Source of the DNA: Dipteris shenzhenensis
Lineage: Eukaryota > Polypodiophyta > Polypodiopsida > Gleicheniales
Length of the DNA: 64,000 bases
Assembly (NCBI GenBank): GCA_047967505.1
Contig: CM106539.1
Strand: one strand, 5' to 3'
Shown: one piece after another, positions 34,081 to 44,290 of the stretch
Layout: each line of letters starts with the position of its first letter
How positions within the stretch are numbered: position 1 is the stretch's first letter
Made by a program: the position numbers and the translations under genes
Notes under the pieces: model-generated
Databases searched by the model: none
What the model saw: only the letters and a program-made list of their open reading frames with translations
Told to the model about the DNA's origin: nothing

Positions 34081-34690
34081 TCTTTTTGGCATACTCACAT
34101 CCCTCCCAAATGTTAATGATGGCCTCTAGAAGATGACGTCCTTTAGTGAATCCTTTTTGTTCCTAGAGAATTCATTCCTTCATCTTTTTTCTTTTTTCTT
34201 TTTCTTTTCTTATCTTCTTTTAAACCCTGAGAGCCAAAGCTTTGGCAAAGATCTTGTAGCTACATTTAAGCATAGTCAGGGGCCTCCAGTTTCTAAGCTC
34301 ATCTTTAGGTCCTTCTTGGGGAATGAGCTTGATAACTCCCCATTAATGTGTGAAGGAAAAGCTCCATTGTTTAAGCTTTCTTGCCACAATAAGAGAAGAT
34401 AAGGGCCAATCACATCCCGTAGAACTCATTGGGCAATCCATCCTCACCTGGAGTTTTCCCTTCTGCCATAACAAATACAGCATCCTTCAGCTCATCCAAT
34501 GAGAGAGGCCTCTCTTAAAAAACCATATCAAATTTCTCAACAGAGTTCTCTCTCACCACCTAGCATAGCTCTAGTCCTCTGTACCTCTTCATCTGGTATC
34601 ACAGAACAAGAGAGCAGAGCTTGGAAGTGACTTTGAATAAGGTTTATGTTGTCCTCCTTGGAAGAGACCACGGTGTTTGCACTCCTCATG
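34081..34690 (-). mobile_element. L1-like LINE reverse transcriptase scrap
   Basis: On the minus strand the sequence gives RPLSLDELKDAVFVMAEGK and TPGEDGLPNEFY, the start of the reverse transcriptase of L1 LINEs, then ELIKLIPQEGPKDELRNW-like sequence with frameshifts. It ends against the GC-rich start of LINE A2. Confidence 0.65.
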
Positions 34691-34734
34691 TGAGTGTCCA
34701 CCCGGCGTCGAGTTTGTCAAGTCGTGTACATCCA

Positions 34735-35235
34735 GCCTCACCCTGCACCTCCGCTCCCGCAGGCCTCTCCACCCTCGCCCTGCACCTCCGCTCCCGCTGG
34801 CCTCTCCGCCCTCGCCCTGCCTCTCCACTCCCGCCCTGCCTCTCCACTCCCGCCCTGCCTCTCCGCTCCCGCTGGCCTCTCCGCCCCCTCCCGTAGCCTC
34901 TCCGCTCCCGCTCTCTCGTAACCTCTCCGCCCCCTCCCGTAGCCTCTCCGCTAACCTTTCCGCCCCCTCCCGTAGCCTCTCCGTTGCCCTCTCTCCCACT
35001 AGCCTCTCCGCTCCCTCCCGCCTACCTCTTCGCCCCCTCTCGCCTGCCTCTCCGCCCCCTCCCGCTAGCCTCTCCGCTCACTCCCGCTAGCCTCTTCGCC
35101 CCTTCCCGTAGCCTCTCCGCTCCCTCCTGTAGGCCTCTCCCGTAGCCTCTCCACTCCGCCCTGCCCCTCCACCTTCTCGCTGCCCCTCTCGCGCTACTCC
35201 TATTTTGCCCCTTCCGCCTGTAGCTCTGCCCTCCT
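34735..35235 (+). repeat. CCTCTCCGC-type minisatellite upstream of LINE A2
   Basis: About 500 bp consist of irregular units such as CCTCTCCGCCCCCTCCCGTAG and CCTCTCCGCTCCCGCTGG. The block lies just upstream of the LINE A2 ORF1 start at 35307. It may be the element's 5' UTR or promoter, or an unrelated GC-rich array into which it inserted. Long ORFs crossing it are translated repeats. Confidence 0.8.
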
Positions 35236-35306
35236 GCAATCCCTTCTTTGCCCGCTACTGCCTCCCCCATAATGAATGGCAAAGGGGGATGAGCACAGGG
35301 GACTAG

Positions 35307-36590
35307 GTGGGAGACCCTTCAGTCCAAACTTACATACGCGAGGAGATGGGGAAGGGGAACGGTGACAAGGGGAAAACACAAAAGCAACTCAGTCTGGAGG
35401 ACTTCAACAAACACAGCAACCGGAGCGGCTTGACAATGGACAGCACCGCGGCCCAGCAGAAAGGGGCCCACCCGAAGCCGATGCCACTCACCACATCCTC
35501 GACCTCTATGGTTACCACCACTATTTCACCACCATCATCCGCCTCATCATCTACACCACCTCTCTCCTCCCCCTCTCCTTCATCATCATCACAGATCTCC
35601 TCTCCAGTAGCCTCACCACTAGCCCCACCGGCCACGGCTCCACAGTACTTTTCCCTCGTATCACCTCTACCTCTCAGTCAGCCACCCCTCATCACCTCGT
35701 CCGGCCTCGCTATTCCTACATACCACTCCCCCGCCGAGATCACGCTGTCCCCACCCTCAATACAACCTCAGCAGCCCACCTTCATTCCAACCCCTCTCGA
35801 GATCCAGTTTCCACCTGGACCGGGATATCTTAGGCCCCCACCAGATGCCTAGGACTCCCTATTGACTGAGATACACAGCATCCGGGCCCATCAGGCAGAG
35901 CTGACACATTACACTCAGGAACAGGCCCGATACACCCAGGAGCAGGCCCGCATTATACACGAGCAGGGCATCCTTATCCAGGGGCTCAGACACAACATCA
36001 CACAGCTTCGAGAGAAACTTGGGACCCTGAGAGCAGCGCTTGGAGGGACCCCAACCACAGAGATGGAGGCACAGATAGCCACGATACAGTCGACTATAGA
36101 AAAGACGACTAGGTGGGCGGACGTGGCAAAAGGGGAGCCCACAAAGGCAACCGTTTCAGCCGCCATACAGGAGTAGCAGCAGAGGGCTTCGAAGGCCCTC
36201 GACATTCGGATACGAGGGATCACGCGAGACAACACCAACACCACTACGACGCCCATGGAGGAGGCGATCACCTTTATGACCACCACCATGGAGGTCCCCG
36301 ACCATGGCATAGAGGGAGCATGGCGTGTTGGGAGAGACCCCAACCGAGAGCAGCCCCTAGTCATTCGCTTCAAAGATTCACATGCTCAACTAGTGACACT
36401 CCGACACCGAGCCGTTCTACGAGAGCATCCCACCCTGTCCATGGACAAGGATTTGACACCACTACAGATTGAGGAGCGAGGAGTTCTTCTGCAGCAGCGG
36501 GATGTTGCCTGCAAGGAGGGAAAATGGGCCGTGGTCCGAGATGGTAGGTTGTTGACCGGCACCCGTCGGGCTCCTACCCATACCCCCTAG
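35307..36590 (+). pseudogene. LINE A2 ORF1 (RNA-binding chaperone-like)
   Basis: The frame opens MGDPSVQTYIREEMGKG. QLSLEDFN (codons near 30) is followed by about 130 Ser/Pro/Thr-rich codons. After an in-frame TAG near 35851 a glutamine-rich coiled coil follows (TQEQARYTQEQARIIHEQGI). A second TAG lies at 36174. The C-terminal half has ALDIRIRGITRDNT, DHGIEGAWRVGRDPNREQPL and GKWAVVRDGRLLTG. That order (disordered, coiled coil, RNA-binding-like, C-terminal basic) is that of L1 ORF1 proteins. The final TAG is at 36588-36590, and ORF2 continues in the same frame with no start codon between. Confidence 0.8.
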
Positions 36591-39500
36591 GGGGACGGGG
36601 CCTATGAGACTCAGGTTTCCGAGACCCTAGCCTCCACCATTTGGAACTATAATGGTACCTTATGGTCAGACCCAGGAAACTTCTCGGAGTCTTATACAGG
36701 ACGAGACATAGTCTTTTACACGAAGACACACCAAAGCCCAGAGCGTCCACTACCGATAGTCAGTGGCTACACATGGGAGTCGGCCTTCAGGGATGAGATG
36801 AGGGATACAGGAGGAGTTCAAGGATTAGGTGGGGTCGCAGTATTGTACAGGTCTTCCCTCGCTGGAGCCATCTCCATTGAGAGGAAGGACGCACACTCCC
36901 GATTCATGTGGATCCGGATCCGACGCACAGCCACTCGTGACCTTTTCATAGCAATATGCTACTTCCCGCCAAACGCATCCCACTTCATCAGAGTACTTGC
37001 TTGCTTGATATGATTGCATCTTGTTGCTTGCTTGCTTGCTTGAGTTCATTGCTTTCTTGGTATCTTGCTATCTTGTTTATGTTCTTTCATTTCTCTTGTT
37101 TGTTTTGATTACTTTGTTGCTTGACATTGTTGCTTTTTACTCATTGCTTGATTTGTAGCATAATTTTTAGTGCTCATGCACAATGCATGGTAAGAAATTT
37201 GAAAATGCACATGCCCAACCATGAAATTGATGCCTGATCCCCATCAAACTTTGAAAGCATAAGGGTTTTTATCTCGTTGAAGCTATTTAAAGTATCATGC
37301 CTATCAGACACACATAGATACACTAGAAGCACTCATGCATAATGCATGTTTAAGAATTGTGAAAATATGGCTGCCCAACCATGCAAATGATATCCTATCA
37401 ACTCGAAAATTTGCAAGGATAAGGGTATTATTGGTATTAAGACTTGTATAAAGTATCAAGAATTGTGGAAATATGCATTCTTGGCCATGAAAAGATACTT
37501 GATCCACATAAAACTTTTGCAAGAACAATTCTATTAATTTCATTAAGGCCTATACAAAGTATCATACCCATCGGGAGTGTTGATGATGCAATCATTAAGG
37601 ATGCTTGTATCATGAGAGGAGGGTGAGACATCACCATATGCACCCTTACATCAGGATATCCCAGACCTTTCAGCCCGCGGGAAAGTTCTCCTTGTTGGGG
37701 ACTTCAACGCCAGGACGAGCACGTGCCAGGCACCACTCCTGGACTTCCGAGACAACTCTATCATGCTACTAGACATGGACCTAGACGGAGCAGGTATGAC
37801 CAGGATCTCATCGGACCGGCACGGGCCTGTTACACCATATGGGCACGCGCTCCTTGATCTGGGCAAGATGCATGATCTCATCATCTACAATGGGCTTGAC
37901 CTATGGCCTTCCTCAGGTGGTTTTACTTGCTTCCCACACGAGGGGGCACTAGTGTAGTAGATTACATCATGGGATCCCCTACCTTCACTTCATGTATCAC
38001 CGACTTCACAGTAGCACCACTCCCTCCAGGAGTTGATCACACATACCTATTCTTCACTATCGCCACTCCATGCTTAGCCACACCACACACACCACATAGG
38101 AAGCACAACGCCTACCACGACATACACTTTGATCACAGCCTCTCACCTACCTACTCTGGACGCCTAAATAAACTCCTAACCTACATCGACCACATACCAC
38201 TCATAGAGGACCGTGCTAACCTGATTAGTCGCACACTCCACGAGACTGCCCTCCAAATCTTTCCCCACACCACATGGTCCACTAGACCACCACCTCTTGG
38301 TTCTATACCTTGCAACAACTGGTACGATGCAGAGTGGAAGGCTTATCGCCAACAACTCCGAATTGAAACCAGATGTCACCTCCCGAACACACCAGACACA
38401 GTACGCAAGTACCGATGTCTCGTACGTCAGAAGAAGCAGGCATTTCTTCGTCGAAATGAGGAGTTGTTGCTGAACATCTTGTACAGCAACAACTCTAAGG
38501 ATTTTTTACGGAGATTCCTTGAGCGTAGGTCCCCATCACCCCTCATCGACACGAGAGTCTGACACACATATGCACACCACCTTTATGACTATCATGATTG
38601 GACATGTGATGTCCAAGATCTATGCAGCTGTATTGGATGCGTCGGTCAGCCTGTTCGCAGAGATGAGAGGGCTGAGAGCAGAGGGTCAGGCCGGTTTCCG
38701 GCAAGACCATGGGACTATGGATCACATACTCACACTCGGGAGTGTCATTGAGGAGGCCAGGGTATATTGCTGCTTTGTGGATTTCTGCAAAGCCTTTGAC
38801 ACAATGCCTCGAGCTCGTCTCATCACACACCTAGAGACACTGGGATTTGATCAGGAGATCATCTCGGCAGTCATGGCACTTTATGAGAGAGTCTCAGGCC
38901 GAGTTCAGCGAATAGGCGCAGGTTGGACAGATGAGATCTTGAGTACCATAGGGATCAAACAGGGTTGTCCCTTATCACCAACCCTGTTTGGCCTCTACAT
39001 CGATGAGCTTGAGACTTTCATGGGGGCTTCTAGAGGGACCGGTTGCTCACTTGCCGGGATCATCATCAGAATTCTTCTTTATGCAGATGATGTGGCACTC
39101 TTGTCGTCCACACCTGAGGAGCTCCAGCGACACCTATATGCACTGCAAGCTTTTTGTTTATCCCATGATTTGGAGGTCAACCTTGGCAAGACCAAGGTCA
39201 TGATCTTTAACACCTCTCGAGCAAACATGCAACGGAAGCAGTTCACTTTCAGTGGGTCACCAATTGAGATCGTATCCTCATACACTTACTTGGGAGTCAT
39301 CTTCTCCGGCCCAATCTTCACGATGAGACCAGTGATGCAGGCCAGACTGAGTAGGGGATACGCCTCACTGGCATGGCTAGAGAGACAATGCTTCCACTCC
39401 CACTTCCAGGACCCTCGGACCAAGGCTCTTCTCTTCGACTCCTTGGTTCGACCAATTGGTATGTATGGCAGCCCTTGTTGGAGACCTGACATGTCAGAGA

Positions 39501-40525
39501 TGGAGTGGGCCCGGGTGGAGCGCCTGCAGATCCTCATGCTCTCACAGATGACCCGGGGGAAACCATCTGTACCACATCACATCATTCAGGCCAAGTTTGG
39601 TGCTTCTCCACTCCAGCTAGATGCAGCCTTTCAGACCATCACATATCTACACCGGGTTAGATCATATGGGGACTGCACATCAGGGAGACAGAGGTTGCCA
39701 TGGTTGGCTCTCGATTCCTCCATGAGGTTGGCAGCAGAGGGAGACAAGCGATGTTGGTATGCACGGACTCACAGATGGTTTGTGAGACTAGGGTTTCACA
39801 TCGATAGGATACCTCCTTTTCAGTACAGTTTAGATGTCCCTCCGATACTCCCACCCACCATCCCGATCGGGCCACACATCAACCAGGTCATTCGAGATGA
39901 TCTCCTGCAACTACACACCTTTAGGACTTGGTTGGAGCCGAGGGAGCTTCCAGTGAAGCTGAGTTTCTACGGAGATTACTGGCTTCGTATTTCGGAGGAG
40001 GGATTCATCACACCACCGGGGTACACTGAGCTTCATATGCCTCACTCACTATAGATCTCCATCGGACAGTTTCAGGAATCATCACACCGCCTCCGCATAG
40101 AGAGCGGCAGAGCAGAGGGGATCCCTAGGGAGCATCGCATATGCATATTGTGTGACTGTCAAGAGGTTGAGTCGGAGGAGCATTTTATTTTCAGGTGCCC
40201 AGTGTACTACGAGATCCGAGGTCGCTACCACTGTCTCTTCAGAGACGGCTCCAGGCTCCTTTCCGAATACCTCGCCTACCCAAATCAGAGATGCCTCACG
40301 GCCTTCATTCACGAGCGGGTCCAACACAGAGGGTACTTACTCAGGCGACGGGGCTTGGCCACATCATCAAACACCTCTCAGAGCAGGATCATCCCATTGA
40401 GTGACATTGATCGTCTAGTCTCTAGCCACACACGTGACAGAGACTCCGACCCGACGACCGCAGCACGACACACGAGACATCGAGGGGACACAGATTACTC
40501 TGGGGGACCTCCCGTCATAATTTAG
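36591..40525 (+). pseudogene. LINE A2 ORF2: endonuclease, reverse transcriptase, zinc finger
   Basis: In frame after the ORF1 stop the reading runs GAYETQVSETLAST and IWNYNG, the start of the endonuclease. It is broken at about 36985 by a 650-bp repeat insertion and resumes near 37640 with VLLVGDFNARTS. A frameshift near 37945 precedes TSVVDYIMGSP and PLPPGVDHTYL. About 100 codons at the start of the reverse transcriptase are deleted near 38575. IKQGCPLSPTLFGLYIDELE and ILLYADDVALLSS follow. The finger CDCQEVESEEHFIFRC is at 40155-40200, after a stop at 40051. At the PIP position (40379-40402) this copy has QSRIIPLS, degenerate. It would be inactive. Confidence 0.88.
36985..37640. repeat. AT-rich repeat insertion inside LINE A2 endonuclease
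   Basis: The insertion starts with TTGC/CTTG repeats (about 37000-37050). Three related units follow, marked by AAAGTATCA at about 37289, 37450 and 37556, each with ATGCATxATGCATG or its variant and CCAACCATG(A/C)AAATGAT. Spacing is irregular (about 161 and 106 bp). Similar phrases are in the repeat at 20289-20716, which also interrupts a LINE. Confidence 0.6.
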
Positions 40526-40880
40526 ACCCGGGACACGTCCCACGAGAGTCACGGTGGCTCTGGTCTTGCGTCGAGCCTCGTCCAGGAGACTGAGATGCAC
40601 GGCACCCCTTGACGGATGCCAACGTCCCATCATCGGCTATGCACCAGCCAGGGCGACATGACATACGGAGGATTCCACTCCACTCCAATCTTGTTTCTTT
40701 TCATTCTCACACTCAGATGTATTTGATTAGGTATGATCAGACTTAGGATTCAGCACGGGTGATGATGCTCGTTTTAGTAGCTCCACACTTACTGTGATTT
40801 GTATCAGGTTTTCTTTCAGTCTCATAGACCCATCGGTCTTCCGAAGACTCTAATAAAATTTCTTTTCTTTTCTTTCTCTT
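40526..40880 (+). mobile_element. LINE A2 3' UTR and tail
   Basis: About 290 bp of UTR lead to GTCTCATAGACCCATCGGTCT, a hairpin (AGACC/GGTCT), then TTCCGAAGACTCTAATAAAA and TTTCTTTTCTTTTC repeats. The 40-bp end is nearly identical to that of LINE A3 on the minus strand (53352-53430). Confidence 0.85.
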
Positions 40881-41384
40881 GTGATGAAGCCTCAAGGCTA
40901 TACTGGGATGGTGGAAGTCTGCCCGTATGTAGTCCCAAGCCTGCAAACCATTTTGTGTGTTCAAGCATACTAGCTCCTCTGATCTCCCTCTTCCTCCAAT
41001 GTGATAGATGAAGTCAAGACCCGCAATCTGCACCGTCCAGCTGTCTTAGTACCAAAAGTCCCTGACTCTATGGAGATAAGTGACCACCTGAAATACTACG
41101 TCGCGCTAAAGAGGGGTACCCTCAAACTCTGCTAGCAGGATACGATGTGTGACTAATGGCTCGCTCCAGATCATCTAAGCAAGAAGCAAGACCTGTAGTC
41201 TCTCTATGCGGAACCAACCTATCCCTCTATGAGGGATCAATCTGTCTCCAAGCACATAAGCAGTGTATTGAAGGAAGCTTTCTCTATAAAACCTAGAGCA
41301 CAACTATACCCTTTGAGTAGCTATTGAAGCCTACACAGAGGCACATGGCAGAAGAGGAGTCGTCTACTTCAAAGGGTGCAACAA
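40881..41384 (-). mobile_element. LINE G-like endonuclease scrap and unassigned sequence
   Basis: On the minus strand 40890-41033 reads QIAGLDFIYHIGGRGRSEEL then AWDYIRADFHHPSIALRL, which looks like an endonuclease stretch of an L1-type LINE. The remainder to 41384 shows no clear block. Confidence 0.4.
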
Positions 41385-41764
41385 ACAAAGCCAGAAAGCA
41401 CTTTATGGTCTCAAGTTAATCCCTTGTTAATCCCCATGGGCTTGGTGTGGTAAGGTTGACATATTTCATGCAGTGAGGATTTATAAGAAGTGAACTTGAT
41501 CATGGAGTGTATGTGAAGACAAATGCATGTGCTCTCACAATCATAGCACTCTATGTGAACGATTTCACTATAGTCAACAACACAACAAGCTGATTAAGGA
41601 GGAGCTCAAGGGAAATTTTTGTACTTTGGGATTCTTGCATCACATTTTGGGTGTTAAGATAGAAGAACAAAGGAATGCATATTTCTAATCCGAACAAGAT
41701 ATATTAACTCTATGTTGGAGCAATTCAAAATGATGGATGCCATGCCTCTAAGTACACCTATTGC
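41385..41764 (+). pseudogene. Outer Copia, reverse transcriptase part
   Basis: The sequence gives QKALYGLK near 41390, ALYVNDFTIVNN near 41550 in place of LYVDD, and LIKEELKGNF then LGFLHHILGVKIEEQ, the usual Copia order. It is broken at 41764 by insertion of the LTR-bounded Copia and resumes at 47496. Confidence 0.8.
41760..41764 (+). other. Target site duplication (left)
   Basis: ATTGC precedes the left LTR and recurs at 47491-47495 after the right LTR, a 5-bp duplication as expected for Copia integration. Confidence 0.85.
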
Positions 41765-41966
41765 TGTTAGCACTTAGCCCTAGTATGTGCCTTGTAGGTC
41801 AGGTCAACTCGGCTTCATTGGTCAACCATATGGTTGACTTGGGGGCCATATAGGCCACCCCCTTTGTATCTTCTCCTTATCCATTTGAGTAGTACCATGT
41901 TTTGCTCCAGCTTGTTGTTTGCTTCTAGCACTTCACTCCCGTTCCAATTGCTTCCTGCATCCAATA
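41765..41966 (+). repeat. 5' LTR of the nested Copia
   Basis: It begins TGTTAGCACTTAGCCCTAGT and ends CTGCATCCAATA. It contains the direct phrases GGTCAACTC and GGTCAACCATATGG. A TATA-like CATATAGG lies near 41847. Confidence 0.9.
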
Positions 41967-41967
41967 G

Positions 41968-41979
41968 TGGTATCAGAGC
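41968..41979 (+). other. Primer binding site
   Basis: TGGTATCAGAGC follows the LTR by one base, complementary to initiator tRNA-Met. Confidence 0.9.
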
Positions 41980-43390
41980 AAGCTCTTGCTCCTGCCTGCC
42001 TGCCTCCCCGTGCACATCTGTTGTTCTTCGCTCTAGCTTCAGCTCCAGCACACGCATCTCGAGCAGCACCATGTGTGGACCTGCGTCAACTCATCCGTAC
42101 AGACGTACATACAAACCTACGTCAACCGTACATGTTTCATATAGGTGGTCCGTACCTGCAGCACCCATACATTTGCAATGTGAACCAGTCGTCCATACAA
42201 TTTCACGGCAGCCCGTACTTTTCCTACATCTAATGTCCGTACAGCCCATACGGCAAGCATCTGTACAAACATACGGATTAGTATAGCTCCTACAAATGAC
42301 CGTACATTTCTTGCAACTCGTCCGTACAACCATGCATACAATCACCGTACAACTTGTTGTACATTTTGTACCTGCACTATGGCCTGCATCAAACTTGCCG
42401 TACATTCCATACCATTTGCAACAAGCTTCTGCATTGGCCGTACATTTCTCTCGATTTCAACTGTATGAATCCTCTCTTACAGTACTTTTATGCATTTGCC
42501 TCGATTTTGGAGCTTTTGTGCACTTTGCAAATACATTGCAGGTTTCCGGGCACTCCAATCACTCTATTTGAGTGATTACATCTGACATTTGTTATTTTTG
42601 CAGTCAAATTTGGGATATTTTTGCATTTGGCAGGCATATTGTGGTTTTTGGCAAGCCATTTCAGTGACATTGCACCACACTTTGTCACATTTGCTCTATT
42701 TTAGTAAAATTTGGGGCTTTTGGTCATTTGCCCCAAATTTGATAGTTTTGCCCTTACAAAAATTGGGGGTTTGTCAGTTTTGTTGAAATTTGCAGTGACA
42801 TTGGCTTATTTTGGGCATTTGGTAGACATTGCATGCAGGAACAATGACATTGTCTTGGAATTGCAGCGCATTGAGTCACATTTGCAAGTTGCAGTACAAT
42901 TTGGGGCTTTTGCCAATTTGCCCTCTTTTTGGCATATTTGCCCTCTCAGAACTTAGGGGTTTTGCCAGATTTGTTGTCCATTGCAGTAACATTTGCTTTA
43001 TTCAGCTAAATTTGGGTATATTAAGCATTTGCCCCTTAATTTGGGCTTGTTATCGACTCAATTTGAGGCACGCAACCTCCATCTGAGACATTTACACTCA
43101 ATTGATCTTTGGATACATTTGCAGACATTTGCCCCTTGTTTTGGGCTGATATTTTTGTAGGACAGCTATCTTTGGCAGGGGGGTCCTTTGACGAGACAGA
43201 TATTGTTTTGCAAGTCATACTTTTGGGGACAGCATGTGCATTTAGCTCATTGTTTGAGCAGTCAATTTGCTGTCATTTTTCAACAGCCAGCTCATTTTGC
43301 AGTGAAAGCCTTGAGGCTACTCTTGAGCACGCATTTTTTCTTCAGGGATTTATTTTTGCAATGGGAAGCAACGATTGATGGGTATGTTCT
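41980..43390 (+). repeat. Copia leader with CCGTACA-rich and ATTTGCCC-rich repeats
   Basis: From about 42090 to 42440 the motif CCGTACA or CxGTACA recurs many times. From about 42560 to 43390 the sequence is built of GCATTTGCCCC, TTTTGGGC and GGGGCTTTTGxCAATTTGCCC phrases. One pair (42712 and 42903) gives a period near 191 bp. No ORF with gag features lies here. Confidence 0.7.
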
Positions 43391-43394
43391 CCGC

Positions 43395-44290
43395 TAAGGA
43401 CAAGCTCGATGGACCCAATATCCTATGTGGTCATACATGGTGAAACATTTGCCAAAAAAATTTGGGGTATTGTCTCCCTCTGTGGCTTCCACTCCGGCTA
43501 CTGCTACAGCTAGTGCAGCTGTTACAGCCATCTCTGGATCTACTCACTCTTCTACTACTACTCTAGCCCCTCCTCCCACACCCAACCAAGCCACATGGGA
43601 TGGTAGAGATGCCCAAGCACATTCTATCATTGCTTTTTAAGTCAAGAGACACATCATTCCTCACATTCGGTCTTCCAAAACATCAAAGGCTACTTGGGAC
43701 ATCTTGGTAACCTTTACCAGGTTCGCAATGAGGCACGTTTTGCTTTCTTACGCAAGCTATTGGAGAATGTCAAATGGAAGAGGGGGACAGCATGGATGCA
43801 TACATCACAAAGATCAAGGATTTTCAAGAACAGCTCATCAACATGGATGAAATTATTCCAAATCCTCAGGTAGTGTCCACGACACTCATGGATTTCCTGA
43901 GTCCTACCAGGGGTTTGCTACTACATTGAGGTTGGTTGCCATCGGCAATCCCAACACTTTCGACTAGCTTGTTTCCCAAACACTTTGATGGGGTTTACGC
44001 TCCCTCTACAAAGTGTGCTTGGAAAGATTTATAATTTCATCAAGGGCTAGTCTTCCATCGCTCCAGCCACCATCAGCACCATTTTTTGCATATCAATTAA
44101 ATTGCATATCAAATAAATTGCATTTTAAAAGGTTTGCAACGTGAAAGAATTGCATTTTAAGTGGACTGTATTATCATTGCATTTTGGAGATTTGGTTTCC
44201 CGGCTTAGAAAAGCCCTCTATGAATTAAAGCAGGCACCCCGGGCATGGTATGCGAAGATCCATGCATTTTTGACAGCCGTGGCTTTCAAA
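43395..44290 (+). pseudogene. Copia gag and start of reverse transcriptase
   Basis: The frame reads TWDGRDAQAHSIIAF near 43600, VKRHIIPHIRSSKTSKATWD after a stop, then a frameshifted gag (ESYQGFATTLRLVAIGNPNTF near 43910). It jumps near 44200 to SRLRKALYELKQAPRAWYAK, a reverse transcriptase block. Protease and integrase are absent. LINE F2 interrupts the reverse transcriptase at about 44291. Confidence 0.8.

Noticed and set aside
34677-35090. Proline/serine-rich ORFs over the minisatellite
   Set aside because: Frame openness comes from the repeat's lack of stop words; frames on both strands are open and none joins LINE ORF1 in frame.
42091-42405. Cysteine-rich minus-strand ORF in the Copia leader
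   Set aside because: The cysteines come from the repeated GTACxx words read backwards; there is no start context or homologous copy.
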